In this document: positions 15,621 to 23,465 of the stretch, in pieces
How positions within the stretch are numbered: the stretch's first letter is position 1
How the letters are laid out: every line of letters starts with the position of its first letter
NCBI GenBank assembly: GCA_019359515.1
Contig: JAHHHC010000004.1
Coordinates: 237,070-301,069, forward strand
DNA from: Desmonostoc vinosum HA7617-LM4
GTDB lineage: Bacteria > Cyanobacteriota > Cyanobacteriia > Cyanobacteriales > Nostocaceae
Direction of reading: 5' to 3'
Length of the DNA: 64,000 nucleotides
Program-made: the position numbers and the translations under genes
The notes under the pieces: generated by a model
The model's input: the letters and a program-made list of their open reading frames with translations, nothing else
Told to the model about the DNA's origin: nothing
The model's database searches: none

Positions 15621-15857
15621 TTAGTCATCTAAGGAATCTTGAACGTAGAAAAACGGCCCTGTAACACTTTTTTGTCCAATAATCTGGACTAGCTTAATTG
15701 CAACATTCGCATATCTACTGCTTTTGCCCTGTTCTGCCGCACTTACATTTGATTGGCAAGAACCAATAATTTGAGCAGCTTCAACCTGACTTAAGCTAGC
15801 CTGTTCACGAAGCTTACGAGCTAGTTTTCCTAATTGTTTAATGTTTAAATAGGTCAT
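15621..15857 (-). CDS. Small XRE-type HTH regulator of the R-M module
   Basis: The 78-residue protein is a single XRE helix-turn-helix domain (residues 8-62: LARKLREQASLSQVEAAQIIG then SNVSAAEQGKSS, with residues shown in parts) plus a short tail. Its size and position fit a controller (C) protein of a type II R-M system. It precedes the methylase gene by five bases. The ATG at 15857 lies ten bases after a TATAAT box and has no Shine-Dalgarno sequence, so its mRNA is probably leaderless or nearly so, a common trait of C genes. A perfect inverted repeat over the promoter suggests autoregulation. Unlike classical C proteins it is linked to the methylase, not to the endonuclease. Confidence 0.8.
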   Translation of the reverse strand: MTYLNIKQLGKLARKLREQASLSQVEAAQIIGSCQSNVSAAEQGKSSRYANVAIKLVQIIGQKSVTGPFFYVQDSLDD

Positions 15858-15865
15858 TTAATTAA

Positions 15866-15896
15866 TTATTATAGCCATTTTGACTATAATAATCAA
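15866..15896 (-). promoter_or_regulatory. Promoter with overlapping inverted-repeat operator for the HTH-methylase operon
   Basis: On the minus strand TTGATT (15896-15891) and TATAAT (15873-15868) are separated by 17 bases, a sigma-70-type promoter. A perfect 9-base inverted repeat, TTATTATAG and CTATAATAA with a 9-base spacer (15866-15892), covers the -10 box and touches the -35 box. Binding of the HTH protein here would block transcription of itself and the methylase. Confidence 0.7.
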
Positions 15897-15944
15897 GAAC
15901 AGTGTAGTAAATTCTTGGTTGTATAGTCTACCTCATAGTTGCTA

Positions 15945-17162
15945 GTGAAATTCCCCCTACTCAAAATCTCAATAGAAACTCCTCTAGCTTGGGCACAGTT
16001 ATCTCATCAAAAGGTTCGCTTGGCTGTCGCAACCACAGGCGTATGCTTTGCCAATATTCTCATGTTTACCCAGCTAGGACTCCTAGCAATGTTGACAGAG
16101 GGGTCAACTCGCCTACATGAAAACTTAGGTGGAGATTTGCTATTGTTATCCTCATTCAGCCCAAGTTTAAACTTCAGGATATCTTTTCCTCTTGCTTACA
16201 TTTATCAAGCATCTGCAATCAATGGTGTTACCAATGTTAGCCCTGTTTATATTAGTAGGGCAAATTGGGTAAATCCCAATCAATTATCTAGGCCAGATAA
16301 CTCCGATCAAAAACGCCGTCGAGGAAGTTTCTTTGGTAACGAAGTCAGGGTTATTGCTTTTAATCCTGTGCAATCTGTTTTGAAGTTACCAGAGGTAAAT
16401 CAACAACTAGCAAAATTAACTGCACCAAATGTAGTGTTATTTGATCGCTTATCCCAACCTTCTTTAGGTGAAATCCCTCAAATACTTGCTAATCAAAAAG
16501 AGTTAGCAACTATCATGGACAATCGCCGTATCTATGTAGTTGGACTCTTCAGTATAGGCAGTTCCCTGAATGATAAAGGTAATGTGATTATGAGTGACTG
16601 GAATTATGCTCAACGCAATGGGCAAGATAGCCTCAAGCAAGTTCGAGTAGGGGTAGTTACTTTGGAGAAAGGCGCAAATCTCAGCGCAGTTCAAACACAG
16701 TTGCGTCAAAGTCTTCCCTCAGATATTAACGTGCTTACCCACAAGGAATTAATTCAACGAGAACAGCAGTTTTACGAATCACAACCAGAGGGAATTATCC
16801 TCAAGTTTGGTACGATTGTCGGCTTTATTGTGGGGGTAATTATTCTCTATCAAGTTCTTTATTCAGATGTCAGCGATCACCTATCAGAGTACGCCACCCT
16901 CAAGGCTATGGGTTACGCCGATCGCGCCTTATTATTAGTAGTATTGCAAGAAGCTGTAATTCTTGGTGTGATGGGATTTATCCCTGGTTTTGTCGCCTCA
17001 TTAGGTATCTATCAATTGCTGGCAACACTCACCAGAATTCCCTTAACTATGAAAGCGAGTGTAGCCATTCAGGTATTTATTTTAACTATTATTATGTGTG
17101 CTGTGTCTGGTGCGATCGCCACCACTAAACTCCGTTCTGCTGATCCCGCCGACGTATTCTAA
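15945..17162 (+). CDS. devC: DevC-like ABC exporter permease
   Basis: The protein of about 405 residues matches DevC: an N-terminal PLAWAQLSHQKVRLAVATTG segment running into the first helix, a large extracytoplasmic loop, and three C-terminal helices at about 285-395 with SEYATLKAMGYADRALL, the FtsX-like core. No ATG is available; GTG at 15945 or TTG at 15939 must be used. The lack of an ATG may reflect loss of the original upstream junction when the R-M module inserted. It belongs with the devB-like gene 2.1 kb upstream and the devA-like ATPase 285 bases downstream, so the three-gene exporter is probably no longer a simple single transcript. Confidence 0.87.
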   Translation: MKFPLLKISIETPLAWAQLSHQKVRLAVATTGVCFANILMFTQLGLLAMLTEGSTRLHENLGGDLLLLSSFSPSLNFRISFPLAYIYQASAINGVTNVSPVYISRANWVNPNQLSRPDNSDQKRRRGSFFGNEVRVIAFNPVQSVLKLPEVNQQLAKLTAPNVVLFDRLSQPSLGEIPQILANQKELATIMDNRRIYVVGLFSIGSSLNDKGNVIMSDWNYAQRNGQDSLKQVRVGVVTLEKGANLSAVQTQLRQSLPSDINVLTHKELIQREQQFYESQPEGIILKFGTIVGFIVGVIILYQVLYSDVSDHLSEYATLKAMGYADRALLLVVLQEAVILGVMGFIPGFVASLGIYQLLATLTRIPLTMKASVAIQVFILTIIMCAVSGAIATTKLRSADPADVF

Positions 17163-17197
17163 GGACATTATCCCAATTCTCTAAAATTACCAAAACA

Positions 17198-17429
17198 GGG
17201 AGTAGGGAGTAGGGAGTGGGGAGTGGGGAGTAGGGATACAAAAACATTAAAAACTGTCTTTTGTGGGTTATTGCCCACTGTTAGGAAAAGATTTGTGCCG
17301 AGATTGCTTGCAACGAGGCACAATGCGTTCTTACTTCAATCCCACGCCTTAAGGCGTGGGTTCCCTACTCCCTACTCCCTACTCCCTACTCCCTACTCCC
17401 TACTCCCTACTCCCTACTCCCTACTCCCT
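17198..17429. repeat. CCCTACT/AGTAGGG heptamer arrays between devC and devA
   Basis: Two arrays of the same heptamer in opposite orientation lie between devC and devA: GGGAGTAGGGAGTAGGGAG at 17198-17236 and about nine copies of CCCTACT at 17363-17429. They can pair over about 130 bases. Near the second array is a perfect hairpin CCCACGCCTTAAGGCGTGGG at 17341-17360. A 98-codon frame at 17223 is built largely from the repeats and is not a gene. Confidence 0.85.
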
Positions 17430-17446
17430 CTGAAGAATTACGAATT

Positions 17447-18130
17447 ATGGAACCGACTGTTATTGTTAATAACCTCAACCATGCTTTCGGTCAAGGAGTA
17501 TTACGTAAACCTGTATTGAGTAATGTAAATTTAGCAATTTATCCAGGAGAAATTGTCATCCTTACAGGCCCTTCTGGTGGTGGTAAAACAACATTACTCT
17601 CACTCATTGGTGGATTGCGATCAGTCCAAGAAGGAAGTCTAAAAATTTTTGGGCAAGAACTCAAAGGTTGTAACAAAGGGCAATTAACCAAAGTGCGGAA
17701 CCAAATTGGTTTTATCTTCCAGCATCACAACTTACTCAAGTGTCTGAGTGCCTATGGTAATGTCCGCATGTCCTTAAAACTACATCAAGAAATTCCTAAA
17801 CAAGAGTATCGACAACGCGCTGTCAATATTTTAGAAGCCGTAGGATTGGGCGATCGCATAGACTATTATCCCGAAAAATTATCAGGTGGACAAAAACAAA
17901 GAGTTGCGATCGCTAGGGCTTTAGTTGCCCAACCCAAATTAGTATTAGCAGACGAACCAACTTCATCATTAGACAGTAAAACCGGGAGAGACGTAGTTGA
18001 CATCATTCAAAGTCTCGCCCAAGAAGAAGGCTGTTCCGTTCTGCTTGTAACTCACGACGCCCGCATCCTAGATATTGCCGATCGCATCGTTCATATGGAG
18101 GATGGGCGGTTATTTGGGAATGATAAATGA
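17447..18130 (+). CDS. devA: DevA-like ABC exporter ATPase
   Basis: The 227-residue protein has all ABC ATPase motifs: Walker A GPSGGGKTT at about 43-51, signature LSGGQKQRVAIARAL at about 145-159, Walker B LVLADEPTSSLD, and the switch His in LLVTHDARI. It is the LolD/MacB-like class that pairs with DevC-type permeases. It energises the exporter formed with the DevC-like and DevB-like proteins upstream. The ATG at 17447 gives a normal N-terminus (MEPTVIVNNLNHAFGQG). A heptamer array separates it from devC. The following DUF58 gene begins within about 20 bases of its stop. Confidence 0.9.
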   Translation: MEPTVIVNNLNHAFGQGVLRKPVLSNVNLAIYPGEIVILTGPSGGGKTTLLSLIGGLRSVQEGSLKIFGQELKGCNKGQLTKVRNQIGFIFQHHNLLKCLSAYGNVRMSLKLHQEIPKQEYRQRAVNILEAVGLGDRIDYYPEKLSGGQKQRVAIARALVAQPKLVLADEPTSSLDSKTGRDVVDIIQSLAQEEGCSVLLVTHDARILDIADRIVHMEDGRLFGNDK

Positions 18131-18149
18131 CAATTCCCCATTCCCCAAA

Positions 18150-19295
18150 ATGAAACCCATCACCAACTGGCTAGAAACCCGCGCTTGTGCCCCTGCATAT
18201 AGCGGTTGGGTGCTGTTTGCAATTACTGTTTGTTTTTTTGGGGCTGCGATTAATACGATGGCTGGCTGGTTATATGTAACTAGCGGCGTTACTTTAGCCC
18301 TTTTGGGTTTAGCAGCTGTTTTACCACCGCGATCGCTTGTTGGTTTATCTATCAACCGTCGCCCCATCCAGCCAGTGACAGCAGGAAGCGAACTAACTAT
18401 TGAAATAGAAATCCACAATTCCACACGGCAGTCTGTTAACTTACTGCAAGTCGAGGATATCCTGCCCTTCGTCTTGGGAAAACCAGTACAGCAGGCGATT
18501 GAAACGATACCTAGCCAAGACAGTTACCGCTGGATATATTATCACCCTACCCAACGCCGGGGCGTGTATCGCTGGCACACAGTCGAATTAGGTACTGGTG
18601 CCCCTTTGGGGTTGTTCTGGTGTCGCCGTCAACATGACTGTGCCGCCACAGCTATCGTTTATCCTACCGTTTTACCCTTAAGTACTTGCCCCCTAGTCGA
18701 TGAAATGGGACAAGAAGAGAGTATAAAAAACGACTCTCGCGGTAGACCTTGGCAAACAACGACTACAGGACTGATGCGATCGCTACGTCCCTATCGTATC
18801 GGCGACTCCACTCGACTCATCCACTGGCGTACCAGTGCCCGCTATGGCGAGTTAAGGGTGCGGGAGTTAGAAATGGTCACAGATGGACAAGAAATCGTTA
18901 TTGCTCTTGACAGTGCCGCTAATTGGGAAGAAGAGAACTTTGAGCAAGCAGTAATTACCGCAGCATCATTGTATTTTTATGCACAACGTCACCAGATGCA
19001 AGTACAACTTTGGACAGCAGCAACAGGTTTAGTTAGAGGCGATCGCTCTATCCTAGAAATATTAGCAGCGATCGCTCCTCAAGAAGACGCCAGCACCACA
19101 ACTCCAGAAAGCCACCCCTTAATTTGGCTAACTCAAAACCCCTTGAGCCTTTCATCTCTTCCAAATGGTAGTCACTGGCTTTTATGGCAGAATACTTCTT
19201 TACCACCAGAAAAATTAGTCATCAATAAAGATTATCCTGGTATCGTCTTACAAAGTGAACAACCACTACAACCCCAACTGCAAAAAATATTTTAA
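18150..19295 (+). CDS. DUF58 domain membrane protein
   Basis: The protein of about 381 residues has two adjacent N-terminal helices (about 20-60), a beta-rich region, and the DUF58 hallmark RPYRIGDSTRLIHWRTSARYG-ELRVRELE near residues 210-240. DUF58 proteins often work with MoxR-type AAA ATPases; none is adjacent. I chose the ATG at 18150 because the frame upstream overlaps devA and contains no domain; an ATG at 18120 is also possible. HIP1 octamers are frequent in it, so it is an old part of this genome. The function is unknown. Confidence 0.85.
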   Translation: MKPITNWLETRACAPAYSGWVLFAITVCFFGAAINTMAGWLYVTSGVTLALLGLAAVLPPRSLVGLSINRRPIQPVTAGSELTIEIEIHNSTRQSVNLLQVEDILPFVLGKPVQQAIETIPSQDSYRWIYYHPTQRRGVYRWHTVELGTGAPLGLFWCRRQHDCAATAIVYPTVLPLSTCPLVDEMGQEESIKNDSRGRPWQTTTTGLMRSLRPYRIGDSTRLIHWRTSARYGELRVRELEMVTDGQEIVIALDSAANWEEENFEQAVITAASLYFYAQRHQMQVQLWTAATGLVRGDRSILEILAAIAPQEDASTTTPESHPLIWLTQNPLSLSSLPNGSHWLLWQNTSLPPEKLVINKDYPGIVLQSEQPLQPQLQKIF

Positions 19296-19298
19296 AGG

Positions 19299-19395
19299 TA
19301 ATTCGTAATTCGTAATTCGTAATTATTTATTCTCCCGGTTGGTGAGCGGAGTCGAACCGCTTCCTCATCTCCCGGTTGGTGAGCGGAGTCGAACC
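19299..19395. repeat. AATTCGT heptamers and a 27-bp direct duplication
   Basis: Immediately after the DUF58 stop are about four AATTCGT heptamers (19299-19325). They are followed by two identical 27-base units, CTCCCGGTTGGTGAGCGGAG plus TCGAACC, at 19332-19358 and 19369-19395, 37 bases apart. Confidence 0.8.
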
Positions 19396-19493
19396 ACATC
19401 TCTCCCTCACTTTGGGGGAATATCCCCAGTAACGCCCGAGTGAGGCTGAGGTACAATGCAAAGAAATATTTAAATTATGAGCAGTCGATTCAA

Positions 19494-19859
19494 ATGATCT
19501 CATCAGAAGCTAACACAAAATCCAGCGATAAAAGCTTAGAGGCAATGCGGCATTTTTCCGAACAATACGCCAAGCGTACTGGAACGTATTTTTGTGCTGA
19601 GCCTTCTGTGACAGCAGTTGTGATTGAAGGACTAGCCAAACACAAAGATGAACTAGGTGCCCCCTTATGTCCCTGCCGCCACTACGAAGATAAAGAAGCT
19701 GAAGTTAACGCTGCCTATTGGAACTGTCCCTGTGTACCAATGCGAGAGCGTAAAGAGTGCCATTGTATGCTATTCCTTACCCCTGACAACGAGTTTGCAG
19801 GAGAGCAACAAGAAATCACCCTAGAAGCAATTAAAGAAGTGCGAGATAGCATGGGATGA
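19494..19859 (+). CDS. ftrC: Ferredoxin:thioredoxin reductase catalytic (beta) chain
   Basis: From ATG 19494 the product is about 121 residues and carries the invariant cysteine pattern of the FTR catalytic chain: RTGTYFCAEPSVTAVVIEGL, then CPCRHYEDKE, then WNCPCVPMRERKECHCMLF. These cysteines hold a 4Fe-4S cluster and an adjacent redox disulfide that passes electrons from ferredoxin to thioredoxin, which lets light control carbon metabolism enzymes. Upstream GTG 19440 would add 18 unlikely residues. The stop overlaps the start of the DUF309 gene (ATGA-like overlap at 19856-19859), so the two are co-transcribed. The variable subunit is not in this window. Confidence 0.95.
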   Translation: MISSEANTKSSDKSLEAMRHFSEQYAKRTGTYFCAEPSVTAVVIEGLAKHKDELGAPLCPCRHYEDKEAEVNAAYWNCPCVPMRERKECHCMLFLTPDNEFAGEQQEITLEAIKEVRDSMG

Positions 19860-20251
19860 GCGAAATCATGCCCCCAGAGTTTTGGCAAGGCGTAGAACAG
19901 TTCAATTCTGGTCAATATTATGCCTGCCATGACACCCTAGAAGCTCTTTGGATTGAAGCCAGCGAACCAGACAAAACTTTTTATCAAGGTGTTCTGCAAA
20001 TTGCTGTAGCGCTGTATCATTTGGGTAATCGCAACTGGCGAGGAGCAGTGATATTACTAGGTGAAGGTAGCAATCGTCTGCAACGATACCCATCTATTTA
20101 CGGCGAAATTGATGTAGACGAATTGTTAAACCAAAGTACCACATTGCTGAAGGTATTACAGCAAATAGGGCCAGACAAGATTACGACTGGAAACTTGAGT
20201 GAAAGTGAAGCCTTATCCCTGCCCAGTATTTCATTAATTAAACAGACGTAG
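19856..20251 (+). CDS. DUF309 protein
   Basis: The 131-residue protein has the DUF309 signature: FWQGVEQFNSGQYYACHDTLEALW followed by FYQGVLQIAVALYHLGNRNWRGA (motifs E-W/H-x-H-E-like, residues 8-70). The family is small, helical and of unknown function. It overlaps the FTR catalytic-chain gene by four bases, so expression is probably translationally coupled; a redox link is possible but unproven. Its stop codon TAG is the beginning of the TAGAGACG palindrome family (20248-20273). Confidence 0.85.
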   Translation: MSEIMPPEFWQGVEQFNSGQYYACHDTLEALWIEASEPDKTFYQGVLQIAVALYHLGNRNWRGAVILLGEGSNRLQRYPSIYGEIDVDELLNQSTTLLKVLQQIGPDKITTGNLSESEALSLPSISLIKQT

Positions 20252-20273
20252 AGACGCGCCATGGCGCGTCTTG
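20248..20273 (+). terminator. TAGAGACG-family palindrome acting as likely terminator
   Basis: AGACGCGCCATGGCGCGTCT at 20252-20271 is a perfect 20-base palindrome followed by TGTTTTTT, the form of a rho-independent terminator for ftrC-DUF309. Its leading TAG is the stop codon of the DUF309 gene. It belongs to a five-copy dispersed family in this window. Confidence 0.65.
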
Positions 20274-20597
20274 TTTTTTAAGCTTGGTCGAATATTGAAT
20301 GGTAGATTAGCGAAACCTTGACCTTGGAGGAAGCGTCATAGTGTGAGCTGGTAGTTATCCAAAAATTAATATCATGTTCGCTTGAAAACTTATCGTTAGC
20401 GCTGATGTGGAAACGCAAAGAAATTTGAACAATAATTGATTACCCGAACTTGATATTAAGATACGAATTTAGAAACTAACGATTTTGTAGAGACGTAGCA
20501 ATGCTATGTCTACCAATGTCCAAAAAATCCTTCCCTAGATAAAGTAGTTGAGATAATTGATTGAGATACAAGCAGAAATACTAAACCTCAAATTACC
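20274..20597. other. Gene-free stretch with a second TAGAGACG palindrome
   Basis: Between the terminator and the lptA-like gene I see no coding frame. The region includes the imperfect palindrome GTAGAGACGTAGCAATGCTA-TGTCTAC at 20487-20513, a member of the same repeat family. The promoter of the Lpt genes is presumably here. Confidence 0.55.
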
Positions 20598-21107
20598 ATG
20601 ATGCCCCGTTATCGATTCCCCAAACCACAGATGCGCCACTTGGGATTAGCCTTGCTCTTACCCACTGCACTCTTAGGTGCAATATTTATCAACAACCCTC
20701 TCAGTACCAAACAGCAAACAGCCACAGCACAAACCGCCACAGCAAATCGTCCGCTCACCATCCGCTCTGATGTGCAAGAATACGATTCTAAAACTCAAGT
20801 AATCACTGCTCGTGGTAATGTGCAAATGTTGTACCCAGCTCGTCAACTTCAAGCAACAGCAGCTCAAGCACAATACTTTAGTAAAGAACGCCGGATTGAT
20901 TTCAGTGGCAATGTTTATATCTTGCAACAGGGTGGTAACAGTATTCGCGCGGAAAAGGTGACTTATTTAATTGATGAAGGACGATTTGTTGCTTTACCCC
21001 AATCCAACCGCCAAGTAGAGTCTATTTATATGGTTCAGGAATCAGATGATGGTGGTCAATCTAATACACCTGCCCCACAGACACCAACTTTTAGGCGTTC
21101 TAATTAG
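20598..21107 (+). CDS. lptA: LptA/OstA-like periplasmic lipopolysaccharide transport protein
   Basis: The 169-residue protein has a signal peptide (about residues 1-40, hydrophobic core LGLALLLPTALLGAIFI, AxA-like cleavage region) and an OstA/LptA beta-jellyroll domain: LTIRSDVQEYDSKTQVITAR, GNVQMLYPARQLQATAAQAQYF, then RIDFSGNVYILQQGGNSIRA. LptA strands form the bridge that carries lipopolysaccharide across the periplasm. It is followed by lptB-like and lptFG-like genes in the same direction, which supports the assignment. The Ser/Thr/Gln/Pro-rich tail after residue 150 is not part of the fold. Confidence 0.88.
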   Translation: MMPRYRFPKPQMRHLGLALLLPTALLGAIFINNPLSTKQQTATAQTATANRPLTIRSDVQEYDSKTQVITARGNVQMLYPARQLQATAAQAQYFSKERRIDFSGNVYILQQGGNSIRAEKVTYLIDEGRFVALPQSNRQVESIYMVQESDDGGQSNTPAPQTPTFRRSN

Positions 21108-21316
21108 TGGTCTGGCAAAACAAAATTAACGGGTGAGGGTAGGGAATAGGGAATGGGGAACTCGGGGCCTCGCTCCCGGAGGAAGTAAGGATTAGGGGTA
21201 ATGGGGAATTGCTCAAGAGTCAATAATCAAAAAATTAATTTTGAATTTCTTCTCCCTTATCTCTCCATTCCCTACTCCCCATTTTTATCAGCACCAAGCA
21301 CTAAAGGACGCGAATA

Positions 21317-22045
21317 GTGAAAATTGTTTTAGAAAATATTCACAAATCTTACGGTAGGCGAATAATTGTTAATCGCGTCAATCTTTCTGTAGCCCAAGGT
21401 GAAGTTGTTGGCTTACTCGGCCCTAATGGAGCCGGCAAAACAACGACTTTTTACATTGCCACGGGTTTAGAAAGACCTAATCAGGGACGAGTTTGGCTGG
21501 ATACTCTTGATATTACTGGCTTGCCAATGCATAAAAGAGCGAGGTTAGGTATTGGCTATTTGGCACAAGAGGCAAGTATTTTTCGCCAACTTTCGGTACA
21601 GGATAATATTCTCCTGGTACTAGAGCAGACAAATGTGCCACGATGGGAATGGTCGAGGCGGCTAAAAACCCTACTACAGGAGTTTAAGTTGGAAAAATTA
21701 GCCAACAGCAAAGGAATTCAACTTTCCGGTGGTGAACGACGGCGAACAGAACTAGCAAGAGCCTTGGCTGCTGGACGAGAAGGGCCAAAGTTTTTACTGT
21801 TGGATGAACCATTCGCTGGGGTTGACCCCATAGCGGTGTCAGAAATTCAACATATCGTAGCAGCTCTGCGCGATCGCGGTATGGGTATCTTAATCACAGA
21901 TCACAATGTCCGCGAAACTCTCGCCATCACCGACCGCGCCTACATCATGCGCGAAGGGCAAATCCTCGCTTTTGGTATAGCGGAAGAACTATACAATAAT
22001 CCACTAGTGCGACAGTACTATTTAGGTGATAATTTCCAAGTATAA
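21317..22045 (+). CDS. lptB: LptB lipopolysaccharide export ABC ATPase
   Basis: The 242-residue ATPase has Walker A GPNGAGKTT at about 35-43, signature LSGGERRRTELARAL at about 136-150, Walker B FLLLDEPFAGVD, and the H-loop LITDHNVRETL typical of LptB. It powers extraction of lipopolysaccharide from the inner membrane with the LptFG permease. Translation starts at GTG 21317, with AAAGGA upstream. It lies between lptA- and lptFG-like genes, and the 209-base gap before it holds only short heptamer repeats. Confidence is high because sequence and context agree. Confidence 0.93.
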   Translation: MKIVLENIHKSYGRRIIVNRVNLSVAQGEVVGLLGPNGAGKTTTFYIATGLERPNQGRVWLDTLDITGLPMHKRARLGIGYLAQEASIFRQLSVQDNILLVLEQTNVPRWEWSRRLKTLLQEFKLEKLANSKGIQLSGGERRRTELARALAAGREGPKFLLLDEPFAGVDPIAVSEIQHIVAALRDRGMGILITDHNVRETLAITDRAYIMREGQILAFGIAEELYNNPLVRQYYLGDNFQV

Positions 22046-22190
22046 ATTAATAAATATTAATCCATGATCGCCTAGATCGCCATAATTTTGCTGAAATTGC
22101 TCAGTCACTGAAGATGAAACCTCGATACTAAATGCAGTATAAATACTTTGCTGTGCTTGGATTGCCGAGATTTAACTTTTAGAGTTGCTT

Positions 22191-23366
22191 ATGATTTCAA
22201 AGAAGCTCACGTCTTTTTACACCCTACACTCGCTATTGCCTTTTACGATCATGGATCGCTACTTGGCTAGCGAACTGCTGCCGGTGTTTTTTTTTGGTGT
22301 CGGGGCTTTCTCATCATTGGGAGTAACAATTGATGCAGTATTCGACTTGGTGCGAAAAATAGTAGAATCCGGGCTACCCATAGATATCGCTATTCAAGTT
22401 TTTCTGCTCAAGCTGCCCAATTTCATTGTCTTAGCCTTTCCCATGTCCACCTTGCTAGCTACTTTGATGACCTACAGCCGTCTTTCTAGCGATAGTGAGT
22501 TAATCGCTTTGCGCGGCTGTGGCGTAAGTGTCTATCGCATGGTGTTAACTGCTGTAATGTTGAGCTTGGTGGTGACAGGCATGACGTTTGTGTTTAATGA
22601 ACACATCGCGCCAGCAGCCAATTATCAAGCAGCTAATACCCTAGAGCAAGCTTTAAAATCAGATAAGCCAATATTGAAGCAGCAAAATATTTTCTATCCT
22701 GAATACCGAGAAAATCTTCAGCCAGATGGCACCAAAATTAAAATACTCATTCGCTTATTTTACGCTGACCAATTTGATGGCAAGCGAATGAAAGGCTTGA
22801 CGATTATAGACCGTTCTACAGAGGGTGTCAATCAGATTGTGGTATCAGAATCCGCCCGGTGGAATGCATCTCAAAACGTCTGGGATTTCTACAACGGCAC
22901 CATTTATTTAGTAGCTCCCGATCGCTCTTATCGCAACATCTTACGCTTTGAACAGCAACAACTCAAACTTCCCCGCACACCCTTAAGTTTGGCAGAAAAG
23001 AGCCGCGACTACGGTGAAATGAACATTGGCGAAGCACTAGAACAATTAGAAGTAGAACGCCTAGGTGGCGATCGTCAAAAAATTCGTAAACTGCAAGTCA
23101 GGATTCAACAAAAAATTTCCCTACCGTTTGTCTGTGTAGTTTTTGGCTTGGTAGGTGCAGCCATGGGAAGCATCCCTCAACGTACCGGACGCGGCACAAG
23201 TTTTGGTATTAGCGTCATCGTGATATTTTCGTACTACTTAATTTTCTTTATCAGTGGTGCAATGGGACAAGCAGGTGTCATCTCTCCCTTCATGGGAGCT
23301 TGGTTGCCCAACTTTATGTTCTTGGGAATAGGTGCATTTTTATTAATGCGAGTTGCCAAGCGGTAG
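22191..23366 (+). CDS. LptF/LptG family permease
   Basis: The protein of about 391 residues is a YjgP/YjgQ (LptF/G) permease: first helix after MDRYLASELLPVFFFGVGAF, two further helices (NFIVLAFPMSTLLATLMTYS, then MVLTAVMLSLVVTGMTFVF), a periplasmic beta-jellyroll domain at about 150-290, and three C-terminal helices. Cyanobacteria typically encode one such protein, which may serve for both LptF and LptG as a homodimer; that is general knowledge. Start options are ATG 22191 and ATG 22251; the latter begins directly at the conserved MDRY motif and may be the true one. It completes an lptA-lptB-lptFG cluster. Confidence 0.9.
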   Translation: MISKKLTSFYTLHSLLPFTIMDRYLASELLPVFFFGVGAFSSLGVTIDAVFDLVRKIVESGLPIDIAIQVFLLKLPNFIVLAFPMSTLLATLMTYSRLSSDSELIALRGCGVSVYRMVLTAVMLSLVVTGMTFVFNEHIAPAANYQAANTLEQALKSDKPILKQQNIFYPEYRENLQPDGTKIKILIRLFYADQFDGKRMKGLTIIDRSTEGVNQIVVSESARWNASQNVWDFYNGTIYLVAPDRSYRNILRFEQQQLKLPRTPLSLAEKSRDYGEMNIGEALEQLEVERLGGDRQKIRKLQVRIQQKISLPFVCVVFGLVGAAMGSIPQRTGRGTSFGISVIVIFSYYLIFFISGAMGQAGVISPFMGAWLPNFMFLGIGAFLLMRVAKR

Positions 23367-23394
23367 GTTGAAGAGGGATGAGGGGGATGAGGGA

Positions 23395-23460
23395 GAAATT
23401 TTCTCCGTGTCACCGCGTCCCCGCGTCCCCGTGTCCCCGCGTCCTCTTCCCAATTCCCCA
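23395..23460. repeat. CCCGCGT heptamer array
   Basis: Tandem CCGCGTC/CCCGTGT-type heptamers fill the space between the convergent lptFG and CBS-protein genes. The array extends to the CBS gene stop. No terminator hairpin is obvious. Confidence 0.75.
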
Positions 23461-23465
23461 GTCCC

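Noticed and set aside
17198..17429. CRISPR array
   Set aside because: The units are contiguous heptamers without spacers, as in all other arrays of the window. No cas gene is present.
17223..17519. 98-codon frame between devC and devA
   Set aside because: Composed of heptamer-encoded repeats (TPYSLLPTPYSLL) and overlaps the real devA start.
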